Source: Streptomyces cinerochromogenes (lineage in GTDB: Bacteria > Actinomycetota > Actinomycetes > Streptomycetales > Streptomycetaceae). Taken from it: DNA of 64,000 bases. Both the position numbers and the translations under genes were made by a program. The stretch spans positions 98,968-162,967 of the forward strand of contig NZ_BMRM01000022.1 in NCBI RefSeq assembly GCF_014648635.1. Reading direction: 5' to 3'. Under the pieces are notes generated by a model. That model ran no database searches and was not told the DNA's origin. It saw only the letters and a list, made by a program, of their open reading frames with translations. Shown here piece after piece: positions 40,479 through 49,599 of this stretch. Numbering within the stretch: position 1 is the stretch's first letter; each line of letters begins with the position of its first letter.

Positions 40479-41822
40479 GTGACCGTGAAGGACATCCTGG
40501 ACGCGATCCAGTCGAAGGACGCCACGTCCGCCGACTTCGCCGCCCTGCAGCTCCCCGAGTCGTACCGTGCGATCACCGTGCACAAGGACGAGACGGAGAT
40601 GTTCGCGGGTCTGGAGACCCGCGACAAGGACCCGCGCAAGTCGATCCACCTCGACGAGGTGCCCGTGCCCGAACTGGGCCCGGGCGAAGCCCTGGTGGCC
40701 GTCATGGCCTCCTCGGTCAACTACAACTCGGTGTGGACCTCGATCTTCGAGCCGGTGTCGACGTTCGCCTTCCTGGAGCGCTACGGCAGGCTGTCGCCGC
40801 TGACCAAGCGCCACGACCTGCCGTACCACATCATCGGCTCCGACCTCGCGGGCGTCGTCCTGCGCACCGGCCCCGGCGTCAACGCCTGGCAGCCCGGTGA
40901 CGAGGTCGTCGCGCACTGCCTGAGCGTCGAGCTGGAGTCGCCCGACGGCCACGACGACACCATGCTCGACCCCGAGCAGCGCATCTGGGGCTTCGAGACC
41001 AACTTCGGCGGCCTCGCGGAGATCGCGCTGGTCAAGACGAACCAGCTGATGCCGAAGCCGAAGCACCTCACCTGGGAGGAGGCCGCGGCCCCGGGCCTGG
41101 TGAACTCCACCGCCTACCGCCAGCTGGTCTCCCGCAACGGCGCCGCCATGAAGCAGGGCGACAACGTCCTGATCTGGGGCGCGAGCGGCGGACTCGGCTC
41201 GTACGCCACGCAGTTCGCGCTCGCGGGCGGTGCCAACCCGATCTGTGTCGTCTCCTCGCCCCAGAAGGCGGAGATCTGCCGCTCGATGGGCGCCGAGGCG
41301 ATCATCGACCGCAACGCCGAGGGCTACAAGTTCTGGAAGGACGAGCACACCCAGGACCCCAAGGAGTGGAAGCGCTTCGGCAAGCGCATCCGCGAGCTGA
41401 CCGGCGGCGAGGACATCGACATCGTCTTCGAGCACCCCGGCCGCGAGACCTTCGGCGCCTCCGTCTACGTCACCCGCAAGGGCGGCACCATCACCACCTG
41501 CGCCTCGACCTCGGGCTACATGCACGAGTACGACAACCGGTACCTGTGGATGTCCCTGAAGCGGATCATCGGCTCGCACTTCGCCAACTACCGCGAGGCG
41601 TACGAGGCCAACCGCCTGATCGCCAAGGGCAAGATCCACCCGACGCTGTCGAAGACGTACTCCCTGGAGGAGACCGGCCAGGCGGCGTACGACGTCCACC
41701 GCAACCTGCACCAGGGCAAGGTCGGCGTCCTGTGCCTCGCGCCGGAGGAAGGCCTCGGCGTGCGCGACGCGGAGATGCGCGCCCAGCACATCGACGCCAT
41801 CAACCGCTTCCGCAACGTCTGA
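40479..41822 (+). CDS. ccr: Crotonyl-CoA carboxylase/reductase
   Basis: A 447-residue medium-chain dehydrogenase/reductase of the crotonyl-CoA carboxylase/reductase family. The sequence has S-S-V-N-Y-N-S-V-W, the NADPH-binding V-L-I-W-G-A-S-G-G-L-G-S-Y, and F-E-H-P-G-R-E-T-F-G near the active site, all characteristic of CCR. It reduces crotonyl-CoA with NADPH while adding CO2 to give ethylmalonyl-CoA, the key step of the ethylmalonyl-CoA pathway and a source of polyketide extender units. The GTG at 40479 is set by GGAGG 7 nt upstream. It is the first gene of a five-gene operon. Confidence 0.95.
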   Translation: MTVKDILDAIQSKDATSADFAALQLPESYRAITVHKDETEMFAGLETRDKDPRKSIHLDEVPVPELGPGEALVAVMASSVNYNSVWTSIFEPVSTFAFLERYGRLSPLTKRHDLPYHIIGSDLAGVVLRTGPGVNAWQPGDEVVAHCLSVELESPDGHDDTMLDPEQRIWGFETNFGGLAEIALVKTNQLMPKPKHLTWEEAAAPGLVNSTAYRQLVSRNGAAMKQGDNVLIWGASGGLGSYATQFALAGGANPICVVSSPQKAEICRSMGAEAIIDRNAEGYKFWKDEHTQDPKEWKRFGKRIRELTGGEDIDIVFEHPGRETFGASVYVTRKGGTITTCASTSGYMHEYDNRYLWMSLKRIIGSHFANYREAYEANRLIAKGKIHPTLSKTYSLEETGQAAYDVHRNLHQGKVGVLCLAPEEGLGVRDAEMRAQHIDAINRFRNV

Positions 41823-41839
41823 GACACCCGAGGTCATAG

Positions 41840-43867
41840 ATGACTGAGCGTCAGAAGGACCGGCCGTGGCTCATGCGCACGTACGCCGGTCACTCCACGG
41901 CCGAGGCGTCCAACGAGCTGTACCGGCGCAATCTCGCCAAGGGCCAGACAGGTCTGTCGGTGGCGTTCGACCTGCCGACGCAGACCGGCTACGACCCCGA
42001 CCACATCCTCGCGCGCGGCGAGGTCGGCCGGGTGGGCGTGCCCGTCGCGCACCTCGGTGACATGCGCCGGCTGTTCCAGGACATCCCCCTGGAGCAGATG
42101 AACACCTCGATGACGATCAACGCCACGGCCATGTGGCTGCTGGCGCTCTACCAGGTCGTCGCGGAGGAGCAGGGCGCGGACATCACCAAGCTCCAGGGCA
42201 CGACCCAGAACGACATCGTCAAGGAGTACCTGTCCCGCGGGACGCACGTCTTCCCGCCGGGGCCCTCGCTCCGCCTGACGACGGACATGATCGCGTACAC
42301 GGTCTCCCACATCCCGAAGTGGAACCCGATCAACATCTGCAGCTACCACCTGCAGGAGGCCGGGGCCACACCGGTGCAGGAGATCGCGTACGCGATGTCC
42401 ACCGCGATCGCCGTCCTCGACGCCGTCCGCGACAGCGGCCAGGTGCCGCAGGAGCGCATGGGGGACGTGGTCGCCCGCATCTCCTTCTTCGTGAACGCGG
42501 GCGTCCGCTTCATCGAGGAGATGTGCAAGATGCGGGCGTTCGGCCGCATCTGGGACAAGGTCACCCGTGAGCGGTACGGCATCGAGAACCCCAAGCAGCG
42601 CCGCTTCCGCTACGGCGTCCAGGTCAACTCCCTCGGCCTGACCGAGGCGCAGCCGGAGAACAACGTCCAGCGGATCGTGCTGGAGATGCTGGCGGTGACC
42701 CTGTCGAAGGACGCACGCGCGCGTGCCGTGCAGCTGCCCGCCTGGAACGAGGCGCTGGGCCTGCCCCGGCCCTGGGACCAGCAGTGGAGCCTGCGCATCC
42801 AGCAGGTGCTCGCCTACGAGAGCGACCTGCTGGAGTACGAGGACATCTTCGAGGGCTCGAAGGTGATCGAGGCGAAGGTGGACCAGCTGGTCACCGACGT
42901 CCTCGCGGAGATGGACCGGATCCAGGAGATGGGCGGCGCGATGGCCGCCGTGGAGTCCGGCTACCTGAAGTCGCAGCTGGTCGCCTCGCACGCGGAGCGC
43001 CGGGCCCGGATCGAGTCCGGGCAGGAGAAGATCGTCGGCGTCAACGTCTTCGAGGGCACCGAGCCGAACCCGCTCACGGCCGACCTGGACACCGCGATCC
43101 AGACGGTGGACCCGGCGGTCGAGAACCGGGTCGTCGAGTCCCTCAGGCACTGGCGGGACACCCGCTACCAGCCGCCCTTCAACCACCCGCGCCCCTGCAA
43201 GGCGCTGGAGCGGCTGAAGGAGGCCGCCAAGGGCACCGACAACCTGATGGAGGCCACCCTGGAGTGCGCCCGCGCCGGGGTCACCACCGGCGAGTGGGCG
43301 GGCGCCCTGCGCGAGGTGTTCGGCGAGTACCGGGCGCCCACCGGGGTCTCCTCCGCGCCGGTCGCCGTCGCCGCCGAGGCCGGCTCGGCCCTTGCGGAGG
43401 TCCGCGCGAAGGTGGACGCCACCGCCCGCGAGCTGGGCGTCGGCAAGCTCCGCTTCCTGGTCGGCAAGCCCGGCCTGGACGGGCACTCCAACGGCGCCGA
43501 GCAGATAGCGGTGCGCGCGCGGGACGCCGGCTTCGAGGTGGTCTACCAGGGCATCCGGCTCACCCCGGAGCAGATCGTGGACGCGGCCCTGGCCGAGGAC
43601 GTCCACGCCGTGGGCCTGTCGATCCTCTCCGGCTCGCACGCCCGGCTGGTCCCGGACGTGCTCCAGCGGCTCCGTGTGGCCGGTGCCACAGATATACCGG
43701 TGATCGCAGGTGGCATCATCCCGAACGGTGACGCCGAGCAGCTGAAGGAAGCCGGAGTGGCCGCCGTCTTCACCCCGAAGGACTTCGACATCACCGGGAT
43801 CATCGGCCGCATCGTCGACGAGATCCGGAAAGCGAACAAGCTCGACCCCCTGGAGGTCCCCGCATGA
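41840..43867 (+). CDS. meaA: Ethylmalonyl-CoA mutase (MeaA-type B12 mutase)
   Basis: A 675-residue adenosylcobalamin mutase. The N-terminal barrel starts R-T-Y-A-G-H-S-T-A with the substrate loop T-G-L-S-V-A-F-D-L-P-T-Q. The C-terminal B12-binding domain (about 535-665) has the base-off histidine motif D-G-H-S-N-G and G-L-S-I-L-S-G-S-H. Its place directly after ccr identifies it as the mutase that makes methylsuccinyl-CoA from ethylmalonyl-CoA, rather than methylmalonyl-CoA mutase. It is 17 nt after ccr and overlaps the lyase gene by 4 nt. Confidence 0.94.
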   Translation: MTERQKDRPWLMRTYAGHSTAEASNELYRRNLAKGQTGLSVAFDLPTQTGYDPDHILARGEVGRVGVPVAHLGDMRRLFQDIPLEQMNTSMTINATAMWLLALYQVVAEEQGADITKLQGTTQNDIVKEYLSRGTHVFPPGPSLRLTTDMIAYTVSHIPKWNPINICSYHLQEAGATPVQEIAYAMSTAIAVLDAVRDSGQVPQERMGDVVARISFFVNAGVRFIEEMCKMRAFGRIWDKVTRERYGIENPKQRRFRYGVQVNSLGLTEAQPENNVQRIVLEMLAVTLSKDARARAVQLPAWNEALGLPRPWDQQWSLRIQQVLAYESDLLEYEDIFEGSKVIEAKVDQLVTDVLAEMDRIQEMGGAMAAVESGYLKSQLVASHAERRARIESGQEKIVGVNVFEGTEPNPLTADLDTAIQTVDPAVENRVVESLRHWRDTRYQPPFNHPRPCKALERLKEAAKGTDNLMEATLECARAGVTTGEWAGALREVFGEYRAPTGVSSAPVAVAAEAGSALAEVRAKVDATARELGVGKLRFLVGKPGLDGHSNGAEQIAVRARDAGFEVVYQGIRLTPEQIVDAALAEDVHAVGLSILSGSHARLVPDVLQRLRVAGATDIPVIAGGIIPNGDAEQLKEAGVAAVFTPKDFDITGIIGRIVDEIRKANKLDPLEVPA

Positions 43868-44829
43868 CCACCCCCGTCAACCGCCTTCGCCCGCGGCGTT
43901 CCTGCCTGGCCGTACCGGGCAGCAACCCCCGCTTCCTGGAGAAGGCGCAGGGCCTCCCCGCGGACCAGGTCTTCCTGGACCTGGAGGACGCGTGCGCGCC
44001 GCTCGCGAAGCCGGAGGCCCGGCACACCATCGTCAAGTTCCTCAACGAGGGCGACTGGACGGGCAAGACCCGGGTGGTCCGCGTCAACGACTGGACGACC
44101 GAGTGGACGTACCGCGACGTCGTCACGGTGGTCGAGGGCGCCGGCCAGAACCTCGACTGCATCATGCTGCCGAAGGTGCAGAACGCCGAGCAGGTCGTCG
44201 CGCTGGACCTGCTGCTGACGCAGATCGAGAAGACCATGGGCTTCGAGGTCGGCAAGATCGGCATCGAGGCGCAGATCGAGAACGCGCAGGGCCTGAACAA
44301 CGTCAACGCGATCGCCGAGGCCTCCCCGCGCCTGGAGACGATCATCTTCGGCCCGGCCGACTTCATGGCCTCCATCAACATGAAGTCCCTCGTCGTGGGC
44401 GAGCAGCCGCCCGGCTACCCGGCGGACGCCTACCACTACATCCTGATGAAGATCCTGATGGCCGCCCGCGCCAACAACCTCCAGGCGATCGACGGCCCCT
44501 ACCTCCAGATCCGCAACGTCGACGGCTACCGCGAGGTCGCGCGGCGCGCCGCCGCGCTCGGCTTCGACGGCAAGTGGGTGCTGCACCCGGGCCAGGTCGA
44601 GGCGTCCAACGAGATCTTCTCGCCGTCCCAGGAGGACTACGACCACGCCGAGCTGATCCTGGACGCGTACGACTACTACACGTCCGAGGCGGGCGGCAAG
44701 AAGGGCTCCGCGATGCTCGGCGACGAGATGATCGACGAGGCCAGCCGCAAGATGGCCCTGGTCATCGCGGGCAAGGGCCGCGCCGCCGGCATGCGGCGCA
44801 CCAGCACGTTCGAGATCCCGGAGGCCTGA
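43864..44829 (+). CDS. mcl: Malyl-CoA/beta-methylmalyl-CoA lyase (HpcH/HpaI family)
   Basis: A 321-residue CoA-ester lyase of the CitE-like type. The strand R-R-S-C-L-A-V-P-G-S opens the barrel. The metal-binding acids are seen in D-Q-V-F-L-D-L-E-D-A and in I-G-I-E-A-Q-I-E-N, and G-P-A-D-F-M-A-S is the conserved loop. In this operon it should cleave beta-methylmalyl-CoA to glyoxylate and propionyl-CoA, and malyl-CoA to glyoxylate and acetyl-CoA. The ATG overlaps the meaA stop, so the two are coupled. Confidence 0.93.
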   Translation: MTTPVNRLRPRRSCLAVPGSNPRFLEKAQGLPADQVFLDLEDACAPLAKPEARHTIVKFLNEGDWTGKTRVVRVNDWTTEWTYRDVVTVVEGAGQNLDCIMLPKVQNAEQVVALDLLLTQIEKTMGFEVGKIGIEAQIENAQGLNNVNAIAEASPRLETIIFGPADFMASINMKSLVVGEQPPGYPADAYHYILMKILMAARANNLQAIDGPYLQIRNVDGYREVARRAAALGFDGKWVLHPGQVEASNEIFSPSQEDYDHAELILDAYDYYTSEAGGKKGSAMLGDEMIDEASRKMALVIAGKGRAAGMRRTSTFEIPEA

Positions 44830-44834
44830 GCGCG

Positions 44835-45347
44835 ATGCAGTTCGGACGCACCTACGAGGAGTTCGAGGTCGGGGCGACGTACAAGCACTGGCCGGGCAAG
44901 ACGGTCACGGAGTACGACGACCACCTGTTCTGTCTCCTCACCATGAACCACCACCCGCTCCACATGGACACGAACTATGCGGAGAAGACGACGGACTTCG
45001 GCAAGAACGTCGTCGTCGGGAACTACGTCTACTCGCTGCTGCTCGGCATGAGCGTCCCGGACATCTCCGGCAAGGCGATCGCCAACCTGGAGATCGAGTC
45101 GCTCAGGCACGTCGCGCCGACCTTCCACGGCGACACGATCTACGGCGAGACCACCGTCCTCGACAAGTGGCCGTCGAAGTCGAAGAACGACCGGGGGATC
45201 GTCTACGTCGAGACCAAGGGTTACAAGCAGGACGGCACCCTGGTGTGCGTCTTCCGCCGCAAGGTGATGGTGCCCACCGAGACGTACATCAAGGAGCGCG
45301 GCGGCGAGCAGCCGGGCCGCCCGGAGCTGAAGCAGCAGGAGAAGTGA
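44835..45347 (+). CDS. mch: MaoC-family mesaconyl-CoA hydratase
   Basis: A 170-residue hot-dog-fold hydratase of the MaoC type. The catalytic D-N/H pattern appears as D-D-H-L-F-C-L-L-T-M-N-H-H-P-L-H, and V-V-G-N-Y-V-Y-S-L-L-L-G is the central helix. Classical mesaconyl-CoA hydratases are larger (about 350 residues, double fold); this is the single-domain actinobacterial version, so the reaction is inferred from the operon: hydration of mesaconyl-CoA to beta-methylmalyl-CoA. It lies 5 nt after the lyase and its stop shares one base with the next start. Confidence 0.85.
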   Translation: MQFGRTYEEFEVGATYKHWPGKTVTEYDDHLFCLLTMNHHPLHMDTNYAEKTTDFGKNVVVGNYVYSLLLGMSVPDISGKAIANLEIESLRHVAPTFHGDTIYGETTVLDKWPSKSKNDRGIVYVETKGYKQDGTLVCVFRRKVMVPTETYIKERGGEQPGRPELKQQEK

Positions 45348-46552
45348 TGGCGCGCCTCGCCCAGACCGCCGGTCTGACCGACGTCCAGCAGGAGATCCTT
45401 TCGACGGTCCGTGACTTTGTCGACAAGGAGATCATCCCGGTCGCGACCGAGCTGGAGCACCGCGACGAGTACCCGCAGCAGATCGTGGACGGGCTCAAGG
45501 AGCTGGGTCTGTTCGGTCTGATGATCCCCGAGGAGTACGGGGGCCTGGGCGAGTCGCTCCTCACCTACGCGCTGTGCGTGGAGGAGATCGCCCGCGGCTG
45601 GATGTCGGTGTCCGGCATCATCAACACCCACTTCATCGTCGCGTACATGCTCAAGCAGCACGGCACGCAGGAGCAGAAGGACCACTTCCTGCCCAGGATG
45701 GCGGCCGGTGACATCCGGGGCGCCTTCTCCATGTCGGAGCCGGGCCTGGGCTCCGACGTGTCGGCGATCACGTCGAAGGCGGTCAGGGACGGCGACGAGT
45801 ACGTCCTGAACGGCCAGAAGATGTGGCTGACGAACGGGGGTACGTCCTCGCTCGTGGCCGTGCTGGTCCGGAGTGACGAAGGACACCCCGAGGGCACGGC
45901 GCCGCACAAGTCGATGACGACCTTCCTGATCGAGAAGGAGCCGGGCTTCGGCGAGGTCCGCCCGGGCCTCACCATCCCCGGCAAGATCGAGAAGATGGGC
46001 TACAAGGGCGTCGACACCACCGAGCTGATCATGGACGGCCTGCGCGTCCCGGCCGACCGGGTGCTCGGCGGGGTCACCGGCCGAGGTTTTTACCAAATGA
46101 TGGACGGCGTGGAGGTCGGCCGGGTGAACGTGGCGGCGCGCGGCTGCGGTGTCGCCCAGCGCGCCTTCGAGCTGGGCGTGCAGTACGCCCAGCAGCGGCA
46201 CACCTTCGGCAAGCCGATCGCCCAGCACCAGGCCATCCAGTTCAAGCTCGCGGAGATGGCCACCAAGGTCGAGGCCGCGCATGCGATGATGGTGAACGCC
46301 GCACGTAAAAAGGACTCCGGGGAGCGAAACGACCTGGAGGCCGGCATGGCGAAGTACCTCGCCTCCGAGTACTGCAAGGAGGTCGTGGAGGACGCCTTCC
46401 GGATCCACGGCGGCTACGGCTTCTCCAAGGAGTACGAGATCGAGCGACTGTACCGCGAGGCCCCGATGCTGCTCATCGGTGAAGGCACCGCCGAGATCCA
46501 GAAAATGATCATCGGCCGCAGGCTGCTCGAAGAGTATCGATTCCAGGGCTGA
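45347..46552 (+). CDS. msd: Methylsuccinyl-CoA dehydrogenase (acyl-CoA dehydrogenase family)
   Basis: A 401-residue flavoprotein acyl-CoA dehydrogenase. The family signature A-F-S-M-S-E-P-G-L-G-S-D lies near residue 125, the W-L-T-N-G-G FAD contact follows, and the catalytic glutamate is expected in the I-G-E-G-T-A-E-I-Q segment near residue 382. In this operon it should oxidise (2S)-methylsuccinyl-CoA to mesaconyl-CoA. It is shorter than the alphaproteobacterial enzyme (about 550 residues), so the assignment relies on operon context. TGATG overlap with the preceding gene; a hairpin follows. Confidence 0.88.
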   Translation: MARLAQTAGLTDVQQEILSTVRDFVDKEIIPVATELEHRDEYPQQIVDGLKELGLFGLMIPEEYGGLGESLLTYALCVEEIARGWMSVSGIINTHFIVAYMLKQHGTQEQKDHFLPRMAAGDIRGAFSMSEPGLGSDVSAITSKAVRDGDEYVLNGQKMWLTNGGTSSLVAVLVRSDEGHPEGTAPHKSMTTFLIEKEPGFGEVRPGLTIPGKIEKMGYKGVDTTELIMDGLRVPADRVLGGVTGRGFYQMMDGVEVGRVNVAARGCGVAQRAFELGVQYAQQRHTFGKPIAQHQAIQFKLAEMATKVEAAHAMMVNAARKKDSGERNDLEAGMAKYLASEYCKEVVEDAFRIHGGYGFSKEYEIERLYREAPMLLIGEGTAEIQKMIIGRRLLEEYRFQG

Positions 46553-46561
46553 TTGTCCGGA

Positions 46562-46600
46562 TACGGGGTGTTTTCTTCGAGAAGAAGATCACACCCCGTA
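46562..46600 (+). terminator. Stem-loop after the ethylmalonyl-CoA operon
   Basis: Arms 46562-46571 and 46591-46600 pair over 10 bp, with a nested TTCTT/AAGAA pair inside the loop. It starts 10 nt after the dehydrogenase stop. No T run follows. It probably ends or processes the operon transcript. Confidence 0.6.
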
Positions 46601-46633
46601 GACACTCTTCGGCCGCCGACTCGGCTTCCTGGC

Positions 46634-46664
46634 TTGCCGAGTTGTGGCCCGCGACCGGTACGAT
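46634..46664 (+). promoter_or_regulatory. psd: Possible promoter of psd
   Basis: TTGCCG (46634-46639) and TACGAT (46659-46664) resemble vegetative -35/-10 hexamers, but the 19-nt spacing is long. The implied leader to the psd ATG is about 52 nt. Confidence 0.3.
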
Positions 46665-46723
46665 CCCGGGAAAGCCGCCGTCCCCCGATCAGAGCGCGGC
46701 ATCATCCGCTACGAAGGTCATCC

Positions 46724-47380
46724 ATGCCCCACAGCCAAACCTCTGCACACCGCGACAGCCTGGTAGGCGCACGCCTCGCGCGCGGAGCATCGCCGTGGCT
46801 TCTCCCGACCGTCGCCACCGCAGCCCTCAGCCTGGCCCGCGCTCGCCGCTCGGGCGTCGCCAAGGCCGTCGCCGTGCCCGCCACCGCGCTCGCGGCGGGC
46901 ATGCTGTGGTTCTTCCGCGACCCCGAGCGCGAGATCGCCGAGGGCCGGGTCATCTCCCCCGCCGACGGTGTGGTGCAGAGCATCATGCCGTGGAAGGACG
47001 GGCGGACCCGCGTCGCGATCTTCATGAGCCCGCTCAACGTCCACGTCAACCGCGCGCCCCTCGCGGGCACCGTGACGTCGGTCGAGCACATCCCCGGCGG
47101 CTTTGTTCCGGCTTTCAACAAGGAGAGCGAGAACAACGAGCGCGTAGTCTGGCATTTCGACACCGAACTCGGCGACATCGAGATGATCCAGATCGCCGGC
47201 GCGGTGGCCCGCCGCATCGTGCCGTACCTCCCCGAGGGCACGAAGGTCGAGCAGGGCGACCGTATCGGTCTGATCCGCTTCGGCTCGCGTGTCGACCTCT
47301 ACCTGCCCGAGGGCGTGGAGGTCGCGGTCGAGGTCGGACAGAAGACCGTGGCTGGGGTGACTCGCATTGACCGTGATTGA
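46724..47380 (+). CDS. psd: Phosphatidylserine decarboxylase proenzyme
   Basis: A 218-residue proenzyme of the short phosphatidylserine decarboxylase type. A hydrophobic segment (about 42-65) anchors the N-terminus. Next comes W-F-F-R-D-P-E-R, the catalytic I-S-P-A-D-G and N-V-H-V-N-R, and the self-cleavage site F-G-S-R, where Ser188 would become the pyruvoyl group. It makes phosphatidylethanolamine from phosphatidylserine at the membrane. The pssA gene overlaps its end by 14 nt, so the two consecutive pathway steps are co-expressed. Confidence 0.94.
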   Translation: MPHSQTSAHRDSLVGARLARGASPWLLPTVATAALSLARARRSGVAKAVAVPATALAAGMLWFFRDPEREIAEGRVISPADGVVQSIMPWKDGRTRVAIFMSPLNVHVNRAPLAGTVTSVEHIPGGFVPAFNKESENNERVVWHFDTELGDIEMIQIAGAVARRIVPYLPEGTKVEQGDRIGLIRFGSRVDLYLPEGVEVAVEVGQKTVAGVTRIDRD

Positions 47381-48221
47381 TCCGGAGACCCAGGCGGGCT
47401 GGGTGCCCGAGGCCGACGAGGTGGACGAAGAGGAGGAGATGCCTCTCTCGCTCCGCCTCTCGATAGCGGACACGCTCACCCTGGGCAACGCGACGTGCGG
47501 CTTCATGGCGGTGTACTTCACCACCACCGGCATCCTGATCCCGCACCTCACCGGCAGCCAGGAGTCCGGCATGGCCCGCCACAGCGCGGCCACGGCGGTC
47601 ATCCTGATGCTCTGCGCGGCGGTCTTCGACCTGTTCGACGGCCTGGTGGCGCGCAAGCTGCGGTCCTCGCCGATGGGCGCGGAGCTGGACAACCTGTCCG
47701 ACCTGATCAGCTTCGGGCTCGCCCCCGCGTACTTCGTGCTGGTCTACGGCATGGTCGCCGACGACGCGCACCAGCGGGTGGCGGCAGTGGGCGCGATCGT
47801 GGTGCTGCTGGCCGTGGTCCTCAGACTCGCCCGCTTCAGCTGCGTGACCATGAAGGACGGCATGTTCCAGGGCATGCCCTCGCCGTTCGGCGCGCTGACC
47901 GTCGTCTCGATCGTGCTGCTGGAGCTGCCGTTCGTGGCGACGCTGCTGGCGATCCTGGGGACGGCCTGGCTCATGGTCAGCCGGGTGGAGTACCCGAAGC
48001 CGCGGGGCCGTCTCGCCGGCGCGATGCTCTCCTGGATCGTGCTGTCGATGGGTCTGCTGGCGGCGTGGGCGTTCGACGCGCCCAGCGGTCAGCTGCTCCT
48101 CCAGACGGGCTGTGCGCTCCAGCTGGTCATGGGCGCGGTGATCCCCCTGTTCGCCACGGCCCGCCGGGTGAACAACTTCCGCGACAACCGCCGCGAGGCT
48201 CGGGCGGCGCAGCTGCCGTAG
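47367..48221 (+). CDS. pssA: CDP-diacylglycerol-serine O-phosphatidyltransferase
   Basis: A 284-residue membrane enzyme of the CDP-alcohol phosphatidyltransferase family. The catalytic motif D-G-x2-A-R-x8-G-x3-D-x3-D is complete at D-G-L-V-A-R ... G-A-E-L-D-N-L-S-D. About six to seven hydrophobic helices follow. The product, phosphatidylserine, is the substrate of the adjacent Psd. The start is taken as TTG at 47367, with GGGGTGA upstream; a GTG two codons later (47373) is equally possible. Confidence 0.93.
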   Translation: MTVIDPETQAGWVPEADEVDEEEEMPLSLRLSIADTLTLGNATCGFMAVYFTTTGILIPHLTGSQESGMARHSAATAVILMLCAAVFDLFDGLVARKLRSSPMGAELDNLSDLISFGLAPAYFVLVYGMVADDAHQRVAAVGAIVVLLAVVLRLARFSCVTMKDGMFQGMPSPFGALTVVSIVLLELPFVATLLAILGTAWLMVSRVEYPKPRGRLAGAMLSWIVLSMGLLAAWAFDAPSGQLLLQTGCALQLVMGAVIPLFATARRVNNFRDNRREARAAQLP

Positions 48222-48236
48222 GGGTGCTTGTACGAG

Positions 48237-48267
48237 GGGCCCCGGACCGTTGACCGGTCCGGGGCCC
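48237..48267. terminator. 13-bp stem hairpin between pssA and glycerate kinase
   Basis: Arms 48237-48249 and 48255-48267 are perfectly complementary with a 5-nt loop. It lies 16 nt after pssA and 30 nt beyond the end of the convergent glycerate kinase gene, so it can serve both. Confidence 0.82.
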
Positions 48268-48297
48268 TTGGCTTGTGCCGACGCCCCGGCGGGGGTG

Positions 48298-49449
48298 TCA
48301 GCTCAGGCGGTCCTCGGCGATCCGGGCGGCGACCCGTTCCAGGATCGGCCCGGCGTCCGCGATGCACTTCGCGACGTCCGGCTCGACGGATGTCAGGGGG
48401 TAGGCCTGGGCGATGCCGGCCCGGAGCAGTGCCTCCGTGGGGAGGGCAAGCCGACCGCAGACCGCCACGACCTGCTTGCCCGCGGCCCGCGCCGCCGCGG
48501 CCACGCCCGCCGGCGCCTTCCCGTGCAGGGTCTGTTCGTCCAGGGAGCCCTCCCCGGTGATGACGAGCGAGGCCCGCTCCAGGGCGGGCGCGAAGCCCAG
48601 GACGTCCAGCATGACCTCGATACCGGGCCGGAACCGCGCGCCGAGGAGCAGCGCGCCGTAGCCGATGCCGCCCGCCGCGCCCGCCCCCGGCGACGCCGCG
48701 TACGCGGCGGCCCGCGGACCGGCCTCCGCCTCCAGCACCTTCGCGAAGTGGGCCAGCGCCGCGTCCAGGGTCTCCACGTCGTCCGGAGTGGCGCCCTTCT
48801 GCGGCCCGTACACCGCCGGCGCGCCCTTCGGGCCGGTCAGCGGGTTGTCGACATCGCTCGCGAGCACCAGTTCCACCGAGGACAGCCGGGGGTCGAGGCC
48901 GGACAGGTCCGCCCGGGCCAGGTCGGCGAGGCCGCCGCCGCCCGGGGACACCGGGCCCCCCTCCTCGGTCAGGAACCGCGCGCCCAGCGCGGACAGCATG
49001 CCCGCGCCGCCGTCCGTCGTGGCGCTGCCGCCGACGCCGAACACGATCGTCCGCGCGCCCGCGTCCAGCGCGGCCCGCAGCAGTTCCCCGGAGCCGTACG
49101 TGGAGGCGGTCAGCGGGGCGAAGACCCCCGCCGGCAGGCGCTGCAGACCGCTCGCCTCCGCCATCTCCACCACGGCGGTGCCGTCGCGCAGCGCGAACGC
49201 GGCCGTGACCTCCTCGCCGAGCGGCCCGGCGACCCGCACCTCCCGGCGCTCGAAGCCCGCCGCGACCGCCGCGTCCACGGTCCCGTCGCCGCCGTCGGCC
49301 ACGGGCAGCGCCTCGACCGTCAGGTCCGGCACGACCCGGCGCAGCCCGGCCGTCACCCGCTCGGCGACCTGTACGGCCGTCAGCGAGCCCTTGAACTTGT
49401 CCGCGGCGATGAGCACCCGACGGGTCTCGTTCACTGCAGCGTCCGCCAC
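48298..49449 (-). CDS. glxK: Glycerate kinase
   Basis: A 383-residue GarK/GlxK-type glycerate 2-kinase. The N-terminus V-L-I-A-A-D-K-F-K-G-S-L-T-A is diagnostic; V-A-D-G-G-D-G-T follows, and V-F-G-V-G-G-S-A-T-T-D-G-G-A-G is the central signature. It phosphorylates glycerate derived from glyoxylate, so it fits the glyoxylate made by the neighbouring ethylmalonyl-CoA pathway, though it lies on the opposite strand. The GTG at 49449 follows GGGGAAG; a longer frame upstream is unlikely. Confidence 0.93.
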   Translation of the reverse strand: MADAAVNETRRVLIAADKFKGSLTAVQVAERVTAGLRRVVPDLTVEALPVADGGDGTVDAAVAAGFERREVRVAGPLGEEVTAAFALRDGTAVVEMAEASGLQRLPAGVFAPLTASTYGSGELLRAALDAGARTIVFGVGGSATTDGGAGMLSALGARFLTEEGGPVSPGGGGLADLARADLSGLDPRLSSVELVLASDVDNPLTGPKGAPAVYGPQKGATPDDVETLDAALAHFAKVLEAEAGPRAAAYAASPGAGAAGGIGYGALLLGARFRPGIEVMLDVLGFAPALERASLVITGEGSLDEQTLHGKAPAGVAAAARAAGKQVVAVCGRLALPTEALLRAGIAQAYPLTSVEPDVAKCIADAGPILERVAARIAEDRLS

Positions 49450-49599
49450 CTTGTCTTCCCCTTGCTCTCCGGGCCCCGCGCACGTCGGGGCCAGTCGCGC
49501 CGCTGTGACCATAACCGCAGGACACCCCTGCCGTCATGCCCCGCCCGAACCCTGGGAAGCCGCTGGGAGCCGGCTGAGGAATGCGGGTACACCCCTGCC

